From positions 4,216,001 through 4,280,000 of the forward strand of contig PZJY01000002.1 in NCBI GenBank assembly GCA_031472005.1: DNA of 64,000 bases, given 5' to 3'. How positions within the stretch are numbered: position 1 is the stretch's first letter; every line of letters starts with the position of its first letter. Of the stretch, positions 1 through 11,594 are shown in pieces. The notes under the pieces were generated by a model. It did no database searches. It was not told the DNA's origin and worked only from the letters and a program-made list of their open reading frames with translations. Origin of the DNA: Tetracladium setigerum (lineage: Eukaryota > Ascomycota > Leotiomycetes > Helotiales). The position numbers and the translations under genes were made by a program.

Positions 1-964
1 GTTGGAAGATTGGGTTTGGTCAATTGGCTGGATAGGTGGATTGGAGTTTTGGTACTGTATATGGTCGGGGCCATGGTTGGTCGATGGGATGGATAGGTGG
101 ATGGAAATTTGTAGCATTTACAAAACAGGCATTGGTAAAGAAAGTAGGGAGAGGGTGTTGAGAATGTCTGCCCCTCCTTTGCTAGATCCTAGATTCTAGA
201 GATCTTATAAAGACCAAAACTAGATGGAAGAGATATGATATATATACTATCTAAGGTTTACGACTGTCAAAGATTTTGTCAATAGATAGCTGCCCACTTG
301 TTCACATCTCTTTTCTCCCTTTCATATCTGTATGAATGACAGTTTCAGCTCAGAAGCTCATTCACTAGAACTCTATGCAAGAGATGTGGTATACCTTTCA
401 AGATTTGCAACTCGCAAAGACTTTGTCAATACTTGTTCTGTTTACACACTCTCTCAAAAAAAAAAGCCAAGTCACGTGTCGTACAGTACCCAGCAAGTTT
501 GCCAAGCCAAGCTAACGCACCGACCAGCAGCAGCCTCGCCCCAGCCCCTCCTAATTTTTTTGGACCCCGCCAAAAAAAAAGAGATCCTCCAACCACGACC
601 GTCACGTCCTTCACATCTCACTCGCTCACAACTCATAAACCAATATCACGACGAGGACGACGCAAGAACTAGAACTCGATAATATTCTTTCGCGAAAGGA
701 AGATTGATAAGGTCGAATTACCTACGGTAACGATCAGGTTTTTCAGTTCGGCTTTAAATTACGACGCAGTGGAAATTTGACTCATTGGGGTGTGAGAGAT
801 TGAGAAATTGAAAGAGGGAGGAATTGAAAGAGAGGAGAAAGAGAGAAAGAGAGAGTGTGTTTGTGAGAGTGAGAAGAGCAAGAGAGGGGGAGATTGAGAT
901 TGAGAGTCTAGGAGAAGGAGAGAGAGAGGGAGGGGAGGTATGACATTGTCTCATCTCTGACAAC
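1..964. other. 5' flanking region, GA-rich, no gene seen
   Basis: No convincing coding exon is visible here. Short open frames exist but are low in complexity or lack splice partners. From about 790 to 935 one strand is almost pure purine (GA-rich), directly before the start region of the large nuclear protein gene. This fits a 5' untranslated region or promoter; the assignment is inference. Confidence 0.5.
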
Positions 965-3900
965 ATGGCGCCGAAGAAGAGTTCGAGGGGTGGAAGGGGG
1001 AGGAAGAGGAAGAGGTGGATTTAGAGGGAGGGGGAGAGGGAGAGGGAAGAGTGTTGATGTTGATGTTGATGTGGATTTCGAGGTTGATGCTGGGATGGAG
1101 GGTGAGATTGGAATGGAGGGTGGTGAGAATGGTGAGTCGAATCTCTACTTTCTTACATTCTTTTGGATTGGATTGCTTTGAGCTGTGAGGTGCGATTGGA
1201 TGCGTCTTCATTGAGTGTGAGGATGGGAAAGGGGAGGAGGTTTGTGTGATTGGGGTTGATAGATAGGGGAGAACGGTCTGTGGGTGGAGTGGAGAGGAGA
1301 GGAAATGTTTTGGTTGCTTTGGGACGGTATGGAGGGATTGCAATGCATCACCTGGGACTGTTGATAAGATGAGGAGGGAGGTGGATTGATGGCGTGATTG
1401 AGAGAAAGAGGATGGAGATGGGGAAGAAGAAATCGAGGCTACAGGGGCTAGCGAAACGGATGGAGAGACAGACGCTTGAGGTTTTGTCTGGAGATACTTG
1501 GAAGTTCAAGGCTAACGCGCAATGTGTGTTTTAGCTTCAGAAGAACAGGTTCTTCATGCTTCAAACCCAGATCAATCTCAGCAGGTCGAAGAAGACGCAT
1601 CAGCCCCCTCGGATCCCTCTGTACCTGCACTTGCACAGTCGGATCCTACACAGTCACCTCAACACAAAGAATCCCTCCCATCAGTCGAGGCAACAACAAC
1701 CCCCTCCATCCAGCCACCAACAAGCACCACACACGAAGAATCCCCACCACCGGCAAGAACCAGCTCAGTTGGGTTGAATCTCGCCTCGACAATCTTCACC
1801 CGAGCGAAGAGTACTGAAGCTACGGATTTGAGAGCACGGACTGAGGTTCAGATTCAGGGTTATAAATCGCCTTTTGCTACTGCTGGTGCTTCTTCTACTG
1901 CTCCATCGCCACTTGAGGCTCCATCCATCCCCGAGCAAGGTGTTCAGCCTACGGAACAGTCAACAGTTCAATCTGCCGAGCCACCTGTTGTTTTGCCAAA
2001 GAGACGTCGTGGCAGACCAAAAAAGGTTGTCCCTCCACCAGTGGAGCAAGTTGCGCTTTCTTCCACAGCGAATGATGGCCAACCTCCTACAACAATGCAG
2101 CAACCGACTACTACCTCTTTGCCTTTTACTGAATTTGGAGCTTCTATCGTAGTTGCGGAATCTCATGCACAAATATCTCCAGACGGACAACAAGCAAATC
2201 AAAATCTACTACAAGATGGTAACGCAATCGTTGTTAATGATCAAAATACATTGGTCGTGACTCAAACTTCCTTACCACCTATCAACTCCGACGCTCCAGC
2301 ACAAGCACTCCAATCCACCTCCGCCGAACCAATCAACGCAGATCTTCCAGACCCCGAAACATCAGAACCCATCCCAAAACCAAAGAGAAAATACACCAAA
2401 CGAAAACGAGTTGAAACACCCGAAGCAACTACAGAAACGCCCAGAACAACGCGATCAGGCTTACAAACTTCACCTGTTGCAGTTCGAGACCCAGCACCGG
2501 TGGAAGAGCCAAGGAAGAAGAGAAAATATACTCGGAGGGGTAAAGAGGCTGACGTTACTGCTGAGGAGGATGCGCAGGCAACTGGTAAAGTAGGGGTTGG
2601 GGTTGAGCAACGGGTAGAGACGGTTGGGATGTTGTGGCTGGGGTGGATGGTGCACTTCCTGCACCTGTGGAGGAGAATTCTGCGCCTAGTGAAGTGGTTA
2701 CGGCGGATACGATTGCGGTTCATCATGGCGAAACTACCGAAACCTCTCTGAAAAATGTGGCCAGCTCATCTAACGACCAAGATACCCTTATTGTGGGAGA
2801 TATTCAATCCCAAAAGGCCGAATCTACCTCTGCGCCTAGATTATCGAAGAGAAAGCGAGCCACGGAGTCCGCTGATTATGAGGACGAATTTTCACCGAAG
2901 GAATTAGACATACCCGAAGATCAAGTAGAAGGAGATGATGATGACGATGAGGTCTCGAGACCAAAGAGGAAATACGTCAAAAGAATCAAGCCACCTCCAG
3001 CTACCGAAGCAACTTCCGCGACAGGGGAAACTGCCAGTCTTCCTTGTACTCATAACGATGAAATTGGAAATTTGTACTTGACGGCAAATGGTGTAGTTGA
3101 ATTCTACGGACTTGAGCAGCATCCGCCAGAGGAACCTCGGTTCTCCCTCTGGGTTTCCGAACTTGCCAACAGACCAGTCACATCCGTCAGAAAGTCAAAC
3201 CCAATGTGCATTCGGCTCAAGGGTCTTCATGGTCCTCGTGGTGCTGTCTATGCCTTTGCTGTTAGTCAGGATGATGCAGGCTACGATGCAATGCATGAAA
3301 TGCGAGCGAAAATCGTTGCTGCTTCCGTGCGAAATGTATTCGAAGATCCAGAAAACCCGCCGGAACCGAAACCAAAGCCTTTCTTATGTGAGATATGTGG
3401 GAAGACCTTCAAGAATAAGGGTGGTATTGAGTATCATCTCCAGAAATCGCAAACGACCTGCAATCCAAACTTTGACGTGTCGACAGCCCCTCCGAAGAAG
3501 AGAGGTGGGAGGCAGAAGGGAGTTCCGGTGAAGAGGAAGAAGGCGGATCTGGATTTCGATAGTGATGCTGATGATTACCTGGATATGGAAGGCGATTACG
3601 AACCAGGCATGATAGATGGCGTTGACGCAGCCACAACTGCAACGAATGGCCATCCTCAAGGAATCGACGGACAAGCAGAAGCGGAAACCGACCCGGGTAA
3701 TGAGTCTGGGACGAGTGAAGATTCAATCTACGACTGGGCACGGAAGGCTAACCAGAAGAGAACATCGAGAACTAATCGGAATGCTACCACTCTCGAGGAA
3801 AGCGAGTCGATGCCTGTCTATGCAGCACTCAGCGACGCAAGAAGGCCAAAACGCAAGCCTGCTCGTCCTAAGTTTGAGCTCAAGAATCCTTCTATGCAAG

Positions 3901-6900
3901 TCACGAGACGATACAAAGCTTTGAAGGGGGAAAAGCCATATCTTATTGCGCTTGCCGAGGAAATGGCCAACCAAGAGCGAGAGGTTGTTGAAGTGGCGGC
4001 GACGGCGGAAACTATTGATTTGCAGTCCCAAGCCAAAGAAATCTCCAACGAAGAGACTGTTGCATCAGTTCCAGCAGTGAATGATAATACGGAGCCTCTT
4101 GCTGAGAAAATTGTAAACCAAGAACGAGAGACTGTTGAAGTGGCAGAAGCGGCAGCTATTGATTTACAGCTCCGTTCCGAGGAAATCCTCAATCAAGAGA
4201 CCGTTGGATCAGTTCCAGCGGTAAATGATAATACTGGGGTTCCTGCCGAGGAGGGTCAGCTTACCCCAGAGGCCTATGTGAAGGAGTTTCTTGATCTAGT
4301 GTCAAAGAACGGCGGAATATTCCCCGGTGATAAGAGCATATGGTTCGCTCTGGTGGCTGTCTGGCTCAAAGACTACCGTCTCTCCTCAATCCACCCTGAA
4401 ACAAAATACTGCTGCATCATTCTTGATGACATGGTCGAATCCGGAAAATTGCGAAAAATCGAGTTCACGTTCAAAGACAGAAAGAGCAGATTCGTTCCTC
4501 GTACGATTTATGCGCTTCCTGGTTTCAATCAGGGGGATGGATCATTGAAAGCAATGAAGTTAGCAATGGAAGAGTCCCATCCTCGCTTTTATGTTCCCGA
4601 GGCTTTCCAACCTCCGGAACATGTTCTGACGGAACTCGAGAAGCTTGTCACTCGTGTTGTCACAAAGAATTCTGTGGAGCCGGAACCTCACACTCAAATT
4701 CCTGCAGAAGACGCAGAGTTTGAAGTGGACGAGGACGAGGACGATCTGGCCATGGACTTTTCGCCTTCGGTTGACGACGACGCATTTACTCACGAGGACG
4801 TCGTGGATAGTATCGAAGACGAATTTATCATCGACGAGTATAGACAAACCAAGAACGAGAAAATCTCGAAATCTCTTCAAAAATATCACGCAGAAAGAAA
4901 AGCAGCTGGTGTGCCGCAGAGTCAGCGCCCACGAACCCGCCGAGCACCACCTTCACGACATATTCTCACAAGGCAGGAGAAGGAAGAAGAGAGAAAAAAA
5001 CGTTATGCGGAGGAGGCATCATCGCCTTGCTGGGGTGCATCCGCTGCTTTCTTGTTACCGAATCCTGTCACTGGAGCTTGGAATGTCAGCATCATGAAGA
5101 CGAAAACGCCTCCTCCGAAGCCCAGAGGTTATGGTTCTGGATTTGCGGAACCAATTACCTACGTACAAGCTGAAAATGGAGCTTGGTCCGAGCGAGCTTA
5201 CGGGCATGGTGTCAAGCCAGTATTCGCAAGACCTGCGCGGCGAAATGTGCCGAATTCTCTTCAAGCCCAATATTTGGAGAAACTCAAGACTGGCTTTCGA
5301 CCTGTGGTCTATCCAACCAAGAATAGAGTTTTTGGCCCTGCGCCCCTCACGAAAAGAGGCATTCAAGAAAATGCTGATCCATCGGGGAAAAGAAGAACGA
5401 GCAGACGTTCTGATACAAGAAGATATTCTGATTATTCGATTGAGCGATCTAGAGATCTTGACTCCGCCGATCCTTCATTTACACCGGGGGATCAGGAGTC
5501 TGATTCGGACGAGGAGGCATCCAAGAAATTGAAGGTCCTCAAAGGTTTGATGCCGGGGTTGACTTCGAGGTCGAAGAGACAGTCACGAGCAAAGGTCAGC
5601 TGGACGCCAACTCGTAGTGCCAGCGCCGAACTGAACGAGATGGATATTCTGAACTATATTGAACCGACGAAGTTGGCTGTCGGATCAACCACTAATCCTG
5701 GCTTGTCATCTTTGCCATATACTTTCAATGCTCCAATCCCACAAACAGCCGCACAGGAACTTGGAAATGATATATTTACTATTACCGAGACTGTGTTGGA
5801 CAATTCCGATTTTCAGGGTGGATCTTGGGTTTCTAATAAGAGAGGACCTCGGAAGCGAACATACGATGCAATTCGGTTCCATGAACAAACGGCCTTCACG
5901 CTCGAAACTTTACCCTATGAACAGCTGGAATACAATTCCGAGGAAGAAGATGACCCACACAACCCACAGAAGCGACAGAAACTGTCTATCCCACCAACCC
6001 TCGAGTCTGAGCCGGAGGATTCGCCACCTTTGGTTGCATTCAAACCGAGGGCTGCAAGAGTTAGGCGGTTGAAACCTACTCGTCCCCAGACAGCGATTGC
6101 TTCTGACTTTGATGGTTTGACTGAAGATCCGGTCGCGCTTGCAAAGTACCTTGGGGTTCAAATGGTGACGCCAAAGGAAGGAGATCATTCCAGGAAGAGA
6201 TTGAGAATGGGCAATCGTATGACAAAGTCCGAAGAGAAACGTTTCATTATTCTGGTACTTGTCATTCGCACCATCACTGGTGGACTTGATCAATATATTG
6301 ATTGGGTTCTTGTCGGTACCTCATTTCCAGACTTTTCTATGAACTACCTGAAGAAGTGCTGGACCACCGTGGTCAAGACGAAGATGGATTTGATCGACGA
6401 ATTGGTGGTTGATTTCCAAGATGCCTTCTTGGTGGCCTATAGAGATGGGAAGGTTCGGCCGATCGATTTTGATAATCTGCTCAAGTACGACTGGGCAAGA
6501 TTGGTACGTTGGACGATGAAGAATGTCAATACATCGCTTACCCGAAAACCGGTCCAGCTTCCAGCTAGTCGGCAAGAGCTAAAAGAGGAGTATATCTACA
6601 ACGAGATCAGTAACGAGAACCCCGAAGCTCAACAGATGTATTTTGGTATCTTGTCACCAATTTACCGCAGAATTGACGCGATTGCGGCCAAGCAGCTCAC
6701 AACTCCTCTCAAGCCGACCATATTCCCCGGGGACGAATCTATTGATGATTTGATGATAGCCAAATCCTATGCGAGAGCTTCGGCATTGACACCAATTGAG
6801 ACATGGTACTGGCGCGTAGCAAGAGACAAGTTGATGGAGCTGCCCCCTGACTCTCTCGAATTGGCTCTTGACGTTCTCAAAGATGAAAGGGTCATTATCA

Positions 6901-7703
6901 AACGCAACAAAGCCAAGAGCCAGACTGGTCGACTCTACGAAGCAAGTGATGCATTCGCTGCACCTCTCCGCAAGCCCATCAGATCGCCGATTTACCTTGA
7001 GGCCTATCAATACAAACAGTTTCTGGACTCAGAATTTCGCTCGGGCAAGGAATCGCTGCTTCTGGATTACTTTGGCAACGAGGGATCTTACATGTGTGTT
7101 TCGAGTTTGATCGCTGCTGGCCGTCTCAAGGTTAAGGGTCTCAATGTTCCGATGGAGAAGATGGGACTGGGCGATGACCATCATCCTTACGACACTAAGC
7201 GTATTCCCAAGTCTAGAGTCCGATGGGATATCGAATTGACGCCTTCATCTACCTACCTATTCAACGAAGACAATGAAATACTCGAGAACATCACCAAAGT
7301 CGACCCTCCTATCTCCCGCTCTGCCGCCTACCCAGCCTGGATGGCAATAACCGATGTCATCATCCCCGAACTATGGAAACGCATCCTCTGCGCCGTCATC
7401 TCCACCATTGCACTTCGAACCGGCATGTCAAAACGCATGTTACGGATCGTGTTCAAACCCACCCTTGAAGAATGGGAGATTGATCTCTTCGTTCAATGGG
7501 GCGAGACCGTGGGCTTGTTGGAGAAATTGGAAGAGCATGCCGATGGGTGGATCGCGGGTGAGCATTTCTGGCTGTGTTTGGGCAGGTTGGCAGAGCATTT
7601 GGAGGAGGTGGAGAAGGAGCAGGTGGAGGAATATGAGAAGAGGAAGGGGGCTGATGAGAAGAAGAAGAAGAGTGCGGTAGTGAATGAGGAGGAGAGTGAT
7701 TGA
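965..7703 (+). CDS. Large nuclear protein: basic AT-hook-like motifs, one zinc finger, Tfc3/TFIIIC-like C-terminal part
   Basis: The main reading frame runs from a splice acceptor at 1534/1535 to the stop at 7703, giving a protein of about 2,050 residues. The N-terminal third is low complexity with repeated basic motifs (RRRGRPKK near 2005; KPKRKYTKRKR near 2385; KRKYTRR near 2525) typical of AT-hook DNA binding. A single zinc finger of C-X2-C-X12-H-X7-C type follows near 3390-3470. Acidic stretches lie in the middle. The C-terminal part (about 6220-6540) has RTITGGLDQYIDWVLV and a YDWARLVRW motif, which I associate with the C-terminal domain of fungal Tfc3, the B-box-binding TFIIIC subunit. 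That is recognition by eye. The first exon probably ends at 1131 (donor GTGAGT), joined over a 403-base intron. The ATG at 965 is out of frame with that exon, while an ATG at 1095 is in frame. A second frame change near 2626 is probably one missing G. It could instead be another chromatin-associated protein. Confidence 0.6.
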
Positions 7704-8033
7704 TATGATATGATACGGTATGTTTTGATAGGATAGTGGCTAGCAAGGCCATGGATGGAGAGCATCGTAACATGGTAGGGGATATGGAGAGTTGCTAGCG
7801 GGCAATATGGTGGGGTGGATTAGTATAAGATAGCATAGCATTAGTTGGCGCGTTTGGGAGGGGCATTTTGACATGGACTTTTATACCCCTGTATCAGTAG
7901 AAAAATAGTAATGGAGCTCTTTGGGAGCCAAGAAACCTTGCCTCGAGAAGTAAAAGGATGTGATAGAATGTAGTGTAACTGTTCAGCAAATATGATTGAC
8001 GTCAGCTGATCCAGCCTTGGCGCAATCTCACCC
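7704..8033. other. Intergenic, nothing seen
   Basis: 330 bases between two genes on the same strand. It must hold the terminator of the large nuclear protein gene and the promoter of the metallophosphoesterase. I see no further feature. Confidence 0.5.
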
Positions 8034-9315
8034 ATGACTGCCTACAACGAAATCCGTTCACATCCTCAACCTCAACCATCGTTTTGTGAAAGATTGTACT
8101 ACTTCCAAACTACTCATCCCTTCATGGAAGACGGCCCTTCTCCGTCAAAAAAGCTCATCAGAATGTCCAGCACAATCTCCACACGATTCATGATCATCTC
8201 AGACACGCACAGCTACGACTTCGATGCCAGAGCCAATGCTCGAGTTCCTTTCCAACATCCCCTTCCCAAATGTGATGTACTACTTCACTGTGGTGATTTG
8301 ACTATGAATGGAGAGTTGGTGAAGCTAGAGGGTTTGGTGAGAATGTTGGGCAGTATTGATGCTGAGTTGAAGCTGGTGATAGCGGGGAATCATGATCGGA
8401 CGCTTGATGGTCCGCATTGGTGAGTGAGAGTATGAGCTTTTGTTTGTTATTGAAAGAATTCCCATTCTTGGAGATTTGAGAGAAGTGATTAGATTTGTTT
8501 CAAATTACGATCGTGTCTTTCAAGGTTTTTTTTTTCCTTTCTGGGGCTGACAGCGTTCATTTGACAGGAGGAAATACTGCGGAGGAGATATCCCACATGA
8601 TGAAGAATGGTTTCCCGAAGATTCAGACGACGATGATCTACAAGACCACGTCAAAGCCATACAAATCATGACAGGCCCCTCCGCAAAAGCAGCCGGAATC
8701 ACCTATCTCGAAGAAGGCATCCACACATTCACCCTTCAGAACGGCGCAAATTTCACCGTCTTCGCCTCACCCTACCAGCCTGAATTCTGCGGCTACGCAT
8801 TCGCTTATGAGCGCGATGAAGATCGTTTCAACCCGCCTGAACACGTCTTGGAAGGCGTGAAGAAGATCTCAGGAAGTGTCAACGTGCCGGATTTTCCAGC
8901 GGTTGATATCATGATGACGCATGGTCCTCCGAAGGGTATTCTGGATGAGGTGGGTGGTGGAGGGAGGATGTGTGCAAATGTTGGGTGTGATGCGCTCTTG
9001 ACGGCTGTCAGTCGTGCGAGACCGCTGCTTTATTGCTTTGGGCATATTCATGAGGGGTATGGTGCGAAATTGGTTACTTGGAAAAGGAAGGAGGAGGAGG
9101 AGGACAAGGACAAGAGTGGTTTGGGTTTGGGAGTGGATGCTATTGAGATGATGAGGGATATGAGGAGTGTTTTTCCGGATGTTTTGGGGTTTGAGCCTGA
9201 GTTGGAGTTTGGGAGGGAGACGCTTATGGTGAATGCGGCGGTGAGGAATGTGCATTATTTTCCGAGCAATGCTCCTTGGGTCATTGATCTGAAGTTGCCT
9301 TTGTCCAAGGCTTGA
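8034..9315 (+). CDS. Calcineurin-like metallophosphoesterase (MPPED1/2-like)
   Basis: Exons 8034-8419 and 8568-9315 join through a GTGAGT...CAG intron to give 377 residues. All metal-binding motifs of the calcineurin-like phosphoesterase fold appear in order: SDTH near residue 60, GDLTMNG, GNHD just before the intron, THGPP and GHIHEG in exon 2. The arrangement resembles the MPPED1/2 class, which are metal-dependent cyclic-nucleotide or phosphodiesterases, so a cytosolic phosphodiester hydrolase is likely. The substrate cannot be read from sequence. The ATG at 8034 gives about 45 residues before the conserved core, so ATGs at 8124 or 8164 are equally possible starts. An insert of acidic and lysine residues near 9090-9115 lies between GHIH and the C-terminal part. 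It does not share a promoter with its neighbours. Confidence 0.85.
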
Positions 9316-9942
9316 ATTTTGGAATAGTGTTAGAAGACTCTGGGCGTTCAGGAGGGGTTTGGGAATGCATCTTGGCTCACTCGAGGGGTTTTTGGTATGG
9401 CAGGGATTGGTCTAAAATTGGCGACTATTAATATAGGCGGCTGTCAATTTAGGTGCCGAGCAAGGGTTTAAACTTTGGAGGGAGATGAGTATCATAAAAA
9501 TCGACGCTACTTCCTGAGAGCAACATGTTTTGCATTTCAGTTTACAATGGACTTCCGACAGCCGAGCCATCACCACAATAACTGGAAAGGCGTCAGAATC
9601 GCTATACGGTACCTTATATACTTATCTCTTTAGGCTACTTCGGTCTCGTTCGATTGATCTTCCCCAGATCCGAATACCAGGGCTGCAGCAGGAGTGGGGG
9701 TGGAAAGATTCATGTACTCCGTACAGATTCATGTACAGTGCAGGGGACACCAACGATCGATCCACTTTGGTTGAGAGACGTCTCCCCCTGAGATATTCTT
9801 ATCTTGACATTTCAACAACACCAGCAACATTCTTCCACTATTTCTGCGGTCTTTGTTCGCTGCCTTAAGGTTTCGATTGCCTTTCTCCCGTGTTGGTCTC
9901 AATTTCTCAACATCCTAACAACTAACACAGATTTGGACAAAA
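9316..9942. other. Intergenic, possible 5' UTR intron signal
   Basis: 627 bases without a convincing coding exon. Just before the regulator start, the string CTAACACAG at 9922-9930 has the form of a fungal branch point followed by a 3' splice site. The regulator may therefore have an intron in its 5' untranslated region. The donor is not identified. Confidence 0.4.
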
Positions 9943-11529
9943 ATGCCATCACCTCCCTTACGACCTACGAAATCTCTCCGAACAAAGAAAGGATGTACAA
10001 TATGTCGAGATCGTCGAAAGAAATGTGACGAAAGGAGACCTATATGCGCGACCTGCGAACGACTCGGCCTCAAATGTCAATTCCCCAATCCCGCCACCTT
10101 GCAGGACAGGCGTGAACGAGGATCAGTAAACTCCAGATGGGCTCCGAAAGTAATTGAATCTCAAGCACAAGCTTCAGTGTCTTCTCCATCAACTGATAAT
10201 GATCTCGAAATGATATCCTCTCCTAGTCCGAAATCAGAATATGCAAATGATGTCTTCAACCCATCTCTCTATCCATCATACTTCGGGATTGTGTCCTCCG
10301 CGCGAATATTCCTTCGGACGAATCGTGAGGTGCATCTCTCTTCTCACTACTTTGAATCATTTCTGCCGGATAACATTCTCCCCGAAGCTTATACCAACTT
10401 CTCAAGAATATACATCGGAGAAGAACTGGAACTGAGAGACAGCATGTTGGCATGCAGTTCCATTCATCTAGCAAATCGAAGTCAGCAACCCCCTGTCGAG
10501 GCGCTCAAATATTACACTCGTGCTGTATCAGCACTGCGGAGGCGCTTGGTCGTCGGGAAGGTGAATGGATCAGAGGATTGGCTACTCGTAACTACCATTC
10601 TTCTTCATTGCTTCGAGGTACGTTGGTTTGCCCCTGGTCATTGGGATTACTGCATTCTCATGCATGAATAGACTTGGCGATGCGATGTAGACCCTGAGAC
10701 TCCTGGCCGATATCAACACCTGCTTGGGGCATTCCAACTGCTCAAGCTTCGCTCTACGAATCGCGATGCCGAGGCGCGACAGGCTCTTTCATTTTTTATG
10801 GCCGAGTCGGTTTTGTTTCATGTCTCGACACTTCTGGCGTCGAGCTCATCATCTGCTATTCTCAATGTTGATAGCAGCCTTTGGGATTGTATGGAGGTCA
10901 TTCTTCAAAGGCCAGCGTACGACAACGCTGCTGGGCATCCAGTCCTTGGAACACCCTGGGAGCTCAATAAATTGGTCTTCGAGATCTCAAAAATAAGCAT
11001 TTTACCACTGAGATCGGATCAAATGCTTGAGAGACAGAGACTGAGCGATGAACTTACTCAGTGGGAGGACAAAGAAAAAGAGCGTCGCGAAGAAATGAAC
11101 ATTGATTCGGTGGAGGATCCTTACGCTCATGTCCGACGGCTCTACATAATTTGTGCACGGATTCTTTTCCTTTGGATTGACGCAGCCGGGCAAGACAGAG
11201 AAAGTTCGGAATTTGAACAACAGATTCGTCTTCATAAACTGCGAGCTTTGGAAATACTTGGTAGCATGATGGAAAAAAGTGATGAACTGTGGAACTTCTT
11301 GATGAGATGGCCGTTACAAATTCTTGGGCATACCGTGGAGACCGATTCAGAACGAAAGCTAATCCAAAACTCACTGGAGAAGCTTTGGCGAAACTCATCT
11401 TGTGGGGATGTCAAGAGAAGTCTGGATAAGATGCACCATCTCTGGCAAGGAGGAGCAGATTTGCAAGTCACTGGAGCACTTGGCACAGCACGCCTTCTTA
11501 GAGGATGGTCACAGAAAGGTCTCAGTTGA
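9943..11529 (+). CDS. Zn2Cys6 transcription factor with fungal-specific regulatory domain
   Basis: Exons 9943-10617 and 10672-11529 (phase 0) give 510 residues. Near residue 17 the zinc cluster has spacing C-X2-C-X6-C-X6-C-X2-C-X6-C, starting CTICRDRRKKC, followed by a basic linker. This is the binuclear DNA-binding domain of Gal4-type regulators. The rest is helical and resembles the fungal-specific transcription factor domain 2 (DUF3468) type, without the classic middle homology motif. It should act in the nucleus as a pathway-specific regulator. It is convergent with the amidase gene, with only 65 bases between the stops, and an MFS transporter lies beyond, so control of amide uptake or breakdown is a reasonable inference. 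The ATG has AAAA before it and is the first in the frame. The frame is intact. Confidence 0.85.
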
Positions 11530-11594
11530 TCATAATGCCCATCGCAACATCTCAGTGAAGCTTCGCAAACATCCAGCATACGAATTACGACTAT

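Noticed and set aside
332..682. Open frame of 116 codons left of the large nuclear protein gene
   Set aside because: Low complexity, no splice partners and no motif. It lies in probable promoter or untranslated sequence.
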